From Mesostigma viride (Eukaryota; Streptophyta; Mesostigmatophyceae; Mesostigmatales; Mesostigmataceae): 64,000 bases of DNA. The notes beneath the pieces were generated by a model. That model did no database searches. It was not told the origin of the DNA and saw only the letters and a list, made by a program, of their open reading frames with translations. A program made the translations under genes and the position numbers. How positions within the stretch are numbered: the stretch's first letter is position 1; every line of letters begins with the position of its first letter. The stretch lies in NCBI GenBank assembly GCA_009746045.1, contig RPFO01000497.1, positions 1,072,970 through 1,136,969 on the forward strand, read 5' to 3'. This document shows positions 57,101 to 64,000 of this stretch, one piece after another.

Positions 57101-60100
57101 GCAGTTGTGGGGTTCTCTCGCTGCAATGCCGGCAGTTGTGGGGTTCTCTCGCTGCAATGCGGCAGTTGTGGGGTTCTCTCGCTGCAATGCCGGCAGTTGT
57201 GGGGTTCTCTCGCTGCAATGCCGGCAGTTGTGGGGTTCTCTCGCTGCAATGCCGGCAGTTGTGGGGTTCTCTCGCTGCAATGCCGGCAGTTGTGGGGTTC
57301 TCTCGCTGCAATGCGGCAGTTGTGGGGTTCTCTCGCTGCAATGCGGGCAGTTGTGGGGTTCTCTCGCTGCAATGCGGCAGTTGTGGGGTTCTCTCGCTGC
57401 AATGCCGGCAGTTGTGGGGTTCTCTCGCTGCAATGCCGGCAGTTGTGGGGTTCTCTCGCTGCAATGCCGGCAGTTGTGGGGTTCTCTCGCTGCAATGCCG
57501 GCAGTTGTGGGGTTCTCTCGCTGCAATGCGGCAGTTGTGGGGTTCTCTCGCTGCAATGCGGGCAGTTGTGGGGTTCTCTCGCTGCAATGCCGGCAGTTGT
57601 GGGGTTCTCTCGCTGCAATGCCGGCAGTTGTGGGGTTCTCTCGCTGCAATGCGGCAGTTGTGGGGTTCTCTCGCTGCAATGCCGGCAGTTGTGGGGTTCT
57701 CTCGCTGCAATGCGGCAGTTGTGGGGTTCTCTCGCTGCAATGCGGCAGTTGTGGGGTTCTCTCGCTGCAATGCGGCAGTTGTGGGGTTCTCTCGCTGCAA
57801 TGCCGGCAGTTGTGGGGTTCTCTCGCTGCAATGCCGGCAGTTGTGGGGTTCTCTCGCTGCAATGCCGGCAGTTGTGGGGTTCTCTCGCTGCAATGCCGGC
57901 AGTTGTGGGGTTCTCTCGCTGCAATGCGGCAGTTGTGGGGTTCTCTCGCTGCAATGCCGGCAGTTGTGGGGTTCTCTCGCTGCAATGCGGCAGTTGTGGG
58001 GTTCTCTCGCTGCAATGCCGGCAGTTGTGGGGTTCTCTCGCTGCAATGCCGGCAGTTGTGGGGTTCTCTCGCTGCAATGCCGGCAGTTGTGGGGTTCTCT
58101 CGCTGCAATGCGGCAGTTGTGGGGTTCTCTCGCTGCAATGCGGCAGTTGTGGGGTTCTCTCGCTGCAATGCGGCAGTTGTGGGGTTCTCTCGCTGCAATG
58201 CGGCAGTTGTGGGGTTCTCTCGCTGCAATGCCGGCAGTTGTGGGGTTCTCTCGCTGCAATGCCGGCAGTTGTGGGGTTCTCTCGCTGCAATGCGGCAGTT
58301 GTGGGGTTCTCTCGCTGCAATGCGGCAGTTGTGGGGTTCTCTCGCTGCAATGCGGGCAGTTGTGGGGTTCTCTCGCTGCAATGCGGGCAGTTGTGGGGTT
58401 CTCTCGCTGCAATGCGGCAGTTGTGGGGTTCTCTCGCTGCAATGCCGGCAGTTGTGGGGTTCTCTCGCTGCAATGCGGCAGTTGTGGGGTTCTCTCGCTG
58501 CAATGCGGCAGTTGTGGGGTTCTCTCGCTGCAATGCCGGCAGTTGTGGGGTTCTCTCGCTGCAATGCGGCAGTTGTGGGGTTCTCTCGCTGCAATGCGGC
58601 AGTTGTGGGGTTCTCTCGCTGCAATGCCGGCAGTTGTGGGGTTCTCTCGCTGCAATGCGGGCAGTTGTGGGGTTCTCTCGCTGCAATGCGGGCAGTTGTG
58701 GGGTTCTCTCGCTGCAATGCGGGCAGTTGTGGGGTTCTCTCGCTGCAATGCGGCAGTTGTGGGGTTCTCTCGCTGCAATGCCGGCAGTTGTGGGGTTCTC
58801 TCGCTGCAATGCGGCAGTTGTGGGGTTCTCTCGCTGCAATGCCGGCAGTTGTGGGGTTCTCTCGCTGCAATGCGGCAGTTGTGGGGTTCTCTCGCTGCAA
58901 TGCGGGCAGTTGTGGGGTTCTCTCGCTGCAATGCCGGCAGTTGTGGGGTTCTCTCGCTGCAATGCGGCAGTTGTGGGGTTCTCTCGCTGCAATGCGGCAG
59001 TTGTGGGGTTCTCTCGCTGCAATGCCGGCAGTTGTGGGGTTCTCTCGCTGCAATGCCGGCAGTTGTGGGGTTCTCTCGCTGCAATGCGGGCAGTTGTGGG
59101 GTTCTCTCGCTGCAATGCGGCAGTTGTGGGGTTCTCTCGCTGCAATGCGGGCAGTTGTGGGGTTCTCTCGCTGCAATGCGGCAGTTGTGGGGTTCTCTCG
59201 CTGCAATGCCGGCAGTTGTGGGGTTCTCTCGCTGCAATGCGGCAGTTGTGGGGTTCTCTCGCTGCAATGCCGGCAGTTGTGGGGTTCTCTCGCTGCAATG
59301 CGGCAGTTGTGGGGTTCTCTCGCTGCAATGCGGCAGTTGTGGGGTTCTCTCGCTGCAATGCCGGCAGTTGTGGGGTTCTCTCGCTGCAATGCGGCAGTTG
59401 TGGGGTTCTCTCGCTGCAATGCGGGCAGTTGTGGGGTTCTCTCGCTGCAATGCGGCAGTTGTGGGGTTCTCTCGCTGCAATGCGGGCAGTTGTGGGGTTC
59501 TCTCGCTGCAATGCGGCAGTTGTGGGGTTCTCTCGCTGCAATGCCGGCAGTTGTGGGGTTCTCTCGCTGCAATGCGGCAGTTGTGGGGTTCTCTCGCTGC
59601 AATGCGGCAGTTGTGGGGTTCTCTCGCTGCAATGCGGCAGTTGTGGGGTTCTCTCGCTGCAATGCCGGCAGTTGTGGGGTTCTCTCGCTGCAATGCGGGC
59701 AGTTGTGGGGTTCTCTCGCTGCAATGCGGCAGTTGTGGGGTTCTCTCGCTGCAATGCGGCAGTTGTGGGGTTCTCTCGCTGCAATGCGGCAGTTGTGGGG
59801 TTCTCTCGCTGCAATGCCGGCAGTTGTGGGGTTCTCTCGCTGCAATGCGGCAGTTGTGGGGTTCTCTCGCTGCAATGCCGGCAGTTGTGGGGTTCTCTCG
59901 CTGCAATGCGGCAGTTGTGGGGTTCTCTCGCTGCAATGCCGGCAGTTGTGGGGTTCTCTCGCTGCAATGCGGGCAGTTGTGGGGTTCTCTCGCTGCAATG
60001 CCGGCAGTTGTGGGGTTCTCTCGCTGCAATGCGGCAGTTGTGGGGTTCTCTCGCTGCAATGCGGCAGTTGTGGGGTTCTCTCGCTGCAATGCCGGCAGTT

Positions 60101-63100
60101 GTGGGGTTCTCTCGCTGCAATGCGGCAGTTGTGGGGTTCTCTCGCTGCAATGCGGCAGTTGTGGGGTTCTCTCGCTGCAATGCGGCAGTTGTGGGGTTCT
60201 CTCGCTGCAATGCCGGCAGTTGTGGGGTTCTCTCGCTGCAATGCGGCAGTTGTGGGGTTCTCTCGCTGCAATGCGGCAGTTGTGGGGTTCTCTCGCTGCA
60301 ATGCGGGCAGTTGTGGGGTTCTCTCGCTGCAATGCGGCAGTTGTGGGGTTCTCTCGCTGCAATGCGGCAGTTGTGGGGTTCTCTCGCTGCAATGCGGCAG
60401 TTGTGGGGTTCTCTCGCTGCAATGCGGCAGTTGTGGGGTTCTCTCGCTGCAATGCGGCAGTTGTGGGGTTCTCTCGCTGCAATGCGGCAGTTGTGGGGTT
60501 CTCTCGCTGCAATGCGGGCAGTTGTGGGGTTCTCTCGCTGCAATGCGGCAGTTGTGGGGTTCTCTCGCTGCAATGCGGCAGTTGTGGGGTTCTCTCGCTG
60601 CAATGCCGGCAGTTGTGGGGTTCTCTCGCTGCAATGCGGCAGTTGTGGGGTTCTCTCGCTGCAATGCGGGCAGTTGTGGGGTTCTCTCGCTGCAATGCGG
60701 GCAGTTGTGGGGTTCTCTCGCTGCAATGCGGCAGTTGTGGGGTTCTCTCGCTGCAATGCCGGCAGTTGTGGGGTTCTCTCGCTGCAATGCGGCAGTTGTG
60801 GGGTTCTCTCGCTGCAATGCCGGCAGTTGTGGGGTTCTCTCGCTGCAATGCGGCAGTTGTGGGGTTCTCTCGCTGCAATGCGGCAGTTGTGGGGTTCTCT
60901 CGCTGCAATGCGGGCAGTTGTGGGGTTCTCTCGCTGCAATGCGGCAGTTGTGGGGTTCTCTCGCTGCAATGCGGCAGTTGTGGGGTTCTCTCGCTGCAAT
61001 GCCGGCAGTTGTGGGGTTCTCTCGCTGCAATGCGGCAGTTGTGGGGTTCTCTCGCTGCAATGCGGCAGTTGTGGGGTTCTCTCGCTGCAATGCGGGCAGT
61101 TGTGGGGTTCTCTCGCTGCAATGCGGCAGTTGTGGGGTTCTCTCGCTGCAATGCGGCAGTTGTGGGGTTCTCTCGCTGCAATGCGGCAGTTGTGGGGTTC
61201 TCTCGCTGCAATGCGGCAGTTGTGGGGTTCTCTCGCTGCAATGCCGGCAGTTGTGGGGTTCTCTCGCTGCAATGCCGGCAGTTGTGGGGTTCTCTCGCTG
61301 CAATGCGGGCAGTTGTGGGGTTCTCTCGCTGCAATGCGGCAGTTGTGGGGTTCTCTCGCTGCAATGCGGGCAGTTGTGGGGTTCTCTCGCTGCAATGCCG
61401 GCAGTTGTGGGGTTCTCTCGCTGCAATGCCGGCAGTTGTGGGGTTCTCTCGCTGCAATGCGGGCAGTTGTGGGGTTCTCTCGCTGCAATGCGGGCAGTTG
61501 TGGGGTTCTCTCGCTGCAATGCGGCAGTTGTGGGGTTCTCTCGCTGCAATGCGGCAGTTGTGGGGTTCTCTCGCTGCAATGCCGGCAGTTGTGGGGTTCT
61601 CTCGCTGCAATGCGGCAGTTGTGGGGTTCTCTCGCTGCAATGCGGCAGTTGTGGGGTTCTCTCGCTGCAATGCGGGCAGTTGTGGGGTTCTCTCGCTGCA
61701 ATGCGGGCAGTTGTGGGGTTCTCTCGCTGCAATGCGGGCAGTTGTGGGGTTCTCTCGCTGCAATGCGGCAGTTGTGGGGTTCTCTCGCTGCAATGCGGCA
61801 GTTGTGGGGTTCTCTCGCTGCAATGCGGCAGTTGTGGGGTTCTCTCGCTGCAATGCCGGCAGTTGTGGGGTTCTCTCGCTGCAATGCGGCAGTTGTGGGG
61901 TTCTCTCGCTGCAATGCGGCAGTTGTGGGGTTCTCTCGCTGCAATGCGGCAGTTGTGGGGTTCTCTCGCTGCAATGCGGCAGTTGTGGGGTTCTCTCGCT
62001 GCAATGCCGGCAGTTGTGGGGTTCTCTCGCTGCAATGCCGGCAGTTGTGGGGTTCTCTCGCTGCAATGCCGGCAGTTGTGGGGTTCTCTCGCTGCAATGC
62101 CGGCAGTTGTGGGGTTCTCTCGCTGCAATGCGGCAGTTGTGGGGTTCTCTCGCTGCAATGCGGCAGTTGTGGGGTTCTCTCGCTGCAATGCGGCAGTTGT
62201 GGGGTTCTCTCGCTGCAATGCGGCAGTTGTGGGGTTCTCTCGCTGCAATGCGGGCAGTTGTGGGGTTCTCTCGCTGCAATGCGGCAGTTGTGGGGTTCTC
62301 TCGCTGCAATGCGGGCAGTTGTGGGGTTCTCTCGCTGCAATGCCGGCAGTTGTGGGGTTCTCTCGCTGCAATGCGGCAGTTGTGGGGTTCTCTCGCTGCA
62401 ATGCGGGCAGTTGTGGGGTTCTCTCGCTGCAATGCCGGCAGTTGTGGGGTTCTCTCGCTGCAATGCGGCAGTTGTGGGGTTCTCTCGCTGCAATGCGGCA
62501 GTTGTGGGGTTCTCTCGCTGCAATGCGGGCAGTTGTGGGGTTCTCTCGCTGCAATGCCGGCAGTTGTGGGGTTCTCTCGCTGCAATGCCGGCAGTTGTGG
62601 GGTTCTCTCGCTGCAATGCGGCAGTTGTGGGGTTCTCTCGCTGCAATGCCGGCAGTTGTGGGGTTCTCTCGCTGCAATGCGGGCAGTTGTGGGGTTCTCT
62701 CGCTGCAATGCCGGCAGTTGTGGGGTTCTCTCGCTGCAATGCGGGCAGTTGTGGGGTTCTCTCGCTGCAATGCGGGCAGTTGTGGGGTTCTCTCGCTGCA
62801 ATGCCGGCAGTTGTGGGGTTCTCTCGCTGCAATGCGGCAGTTGTGGGGTTCTCTCGCTGCAATGCCGGCAGTTGTGGGGTTCTCTCGCTGCAATGCGGGC
62901 AGTTGTGGGGTTCTCTCGCTGCAATGCGGGCAGTTGTGGGGTTCTCTCGCTGCAATGCGGCAGTTGTGGGGTTCTCTCGCTGCAATGCGGGCAGTTGTGG
63001 GGTTCTCTCGCTGCAATGCCGGCAGTTGTGGGGTTCTCTCGCTGCAATGCCGGCAGTTGTGGGGTTCTCTCGCTGCAATGCGGGCAGTTGTGGGGTTCTC

Positions 63101-64000
63101 TCGCTGCAATGCCGGCAGTTGTGGGGTTCTCTCGCTGCAATGCGGGCAGTTGTGGGGTTCTCTCGCTGCAATGCCGGCAGTTGTGGGGTTCTCTCGCTGC
63201 AATGCCGGCAGTTGTGGGGTTCTCTCGCTGCAATGCGGGCAGTTGTGGGGTTCTCTCGCTGCAATGCGGGCAGTTGTGGGGTTCTCTCGCTGCAATGCCG
63301 GCAGTTGTGGGGTTCTCTCGCTGCAATGCCGGCAGTTGTGGGGTTCTCTCGCTGCAATGCCGGCAGTTGTGGGGTTCTCTCGCTGCAATGCGGGCAGTTG
63401 TGGGGTTCTCTCGCTGCAATGTGGGCAGTTGTGGGGTTCTCTCGCTGCAATGCCGGCAGTTGTGGGGTTCTCTCGCTGCAATGCCGGCAGTTGTGGGGTT
63501 CTCTCGCTGCAATGCCGGCAGTTGTGGGGTTCTCTCGCTGCAATGCCGGCAGTTGTGGGGTTCTCTCGCTGCAATGCCGGCAGTTGTGGGGTTCTCTCGC
63601 TGCAATGCCGGCAGTTGTGGGGTTCTCTCGCTGCAATGCGGCAGTTGTGGGGTTCTCTCGCTGCATTGCCGGCAGTTGTGGGGTTCTCTCGCTGCAATGC
63701 CGGCAGTTGTGGGGTTCTCTCGCTGCATGCGGGCAGTTGTGGGGTTCTCTCGCTGCAATGCCGGCAGTTGTGGGGTTCTCTCGCTGCATTGCGGGCAGTT
63801 GTGGGGTTCTCTCGCTGCAATGCCGGCAGTTGTGGGGTTCTCTCGCTGCAATGCCGGCAGTTGTGGGGTTCTCTCGCTGCATTGCGGGCAGTTGTGGGGT
63901 TCTCTCGCTGCAATGCCGGCAGTTGTGGGGTTCTCTCGCTGCAATGTGGGCAGTTGTGGGGTTCTCTCGCTGCAATGCGGGCAGTTGTGGGGTTTTCTCG
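54175..64000. repeat. 30/31-bp satellite, at least 9.8 kb, about 320 monomers, runs off the window
   Basis: Monomer GGCAGTTGTGGGGTTCTCTC plus GCTGCAATGCC. Three forms differ only at the junction: GCCGGCAG (31 bp), GCGGGCAG (31 bp) and GCGGCAG (30 bp). Outer monomers (54.18-54.6 kb and from 63.65 kb) carry extra variants (CATTGC, CATGCC, GTGGG), the inner ones hardly any. No monomer form has a stop on the minus strand in any frame, which is why three overlapping minus frames of 3,200-3,500 codons exist. It lies in PATROL1 intron 2. Confidence 0.97.

Noticed and set aside
53489-63975. Three overlapping minus-strand open frames of about 3,270-3,470 codons
   Set aside because: They arise because the 30/31-bp satellite monomer has no stop in any minus frame; the three frames spell the same peptide repeats in different phases.
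54175-64000. CRISPR-like array (regular about 30-bp repeats)
   Set aside because: There are no unique spacers; the whole period is repeated. The genome is eukaryotic and no cas genes are present.
54175-64000. Telomeric repeat
   Set aside because: The monomer is not of TTTAGGG/TTTTAGGG type and the array lies inside a gene region.

Overview
The window is nuclear DNA of a eukaryote, most likely a unicellular green alga (Viridiplantae; a trebouxiophyte-type genome is a guess). Genes are split by GT-AG introns, there are no operons or bacterial signals, and non-LTR retrotransposons, tandem satellites and long microsatellites are abundant. The green-lineage call rests mainly on a PATROL1/unc-13-like (DUF810/MUN) gene, a family I know from plants and algae. 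Six genes could be resolved, five of them complete. All intron models are my own reading of splice motifs, frame and family homology.

Layout. 1.46-4.15 kb (minus): DRG1 GTPase, whose last 16 residues sit in a separate exon 1.6 kb away. 5.48-6.39 kb (plus): intronless METTL18-type protein-histidine methyltransferase. 7.2-13.6 kb: nested mobile elements, with LINE reverse-transcriptase pieces interrupted by a hAT-like element (8-bp target duplication) and a CACTA-like element, plus a MITE. 14.2-16.2 kb: a poorly resolved spliced gene or pseudogene. 16.4-26.4 kb: LINE tails, a 0.95-kb CCAT tract, palindromes, minisatellites and a LINE C-terminal fragment. 26.4-29.3 kb (minus): three-exon hemerythrin (HHE) protein. 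29.96-34.6 kb (plus): five-exon monoacylglycerol lipase-like hydrolase, divergent from the HHE gene across 642 bp. 34.6-47.5 kb: repeats, two LINE ORF1 copies, a dated LINE insertion with its empty site, and a 0.76-kb AATTC tract. 47.6-50.3 kb (minus): 892-aa fatty acyl-CoA reductase. 51.3 kb onward (plus): PATROL1-like gene, whose second intron opens into a satellite of at least 9.8 kb (30/31-bp monomers) that runs off the window.

The genes do not form one pathway. They are ordinary housekeeping and lipid genes (translation GTPase, ribosomal-protein methylation, lipid hydrolysis, fatty-alcohol synthesis, membrane trafficking).

The most unusual signal is recurrent. In five of the nine introns I could resolve, the end of the upstream exon plus its 5' splice site is copied one to several times downstream inside the intron ('donor echoes'). 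A similar echo follows the stop codon of the lipase gene. Four of the five echo-bearing introns also carry large tandem arrays. In the HHE gene the echoes form potential in-frame 30-nt microexons that repeat an iron-ligand motif.
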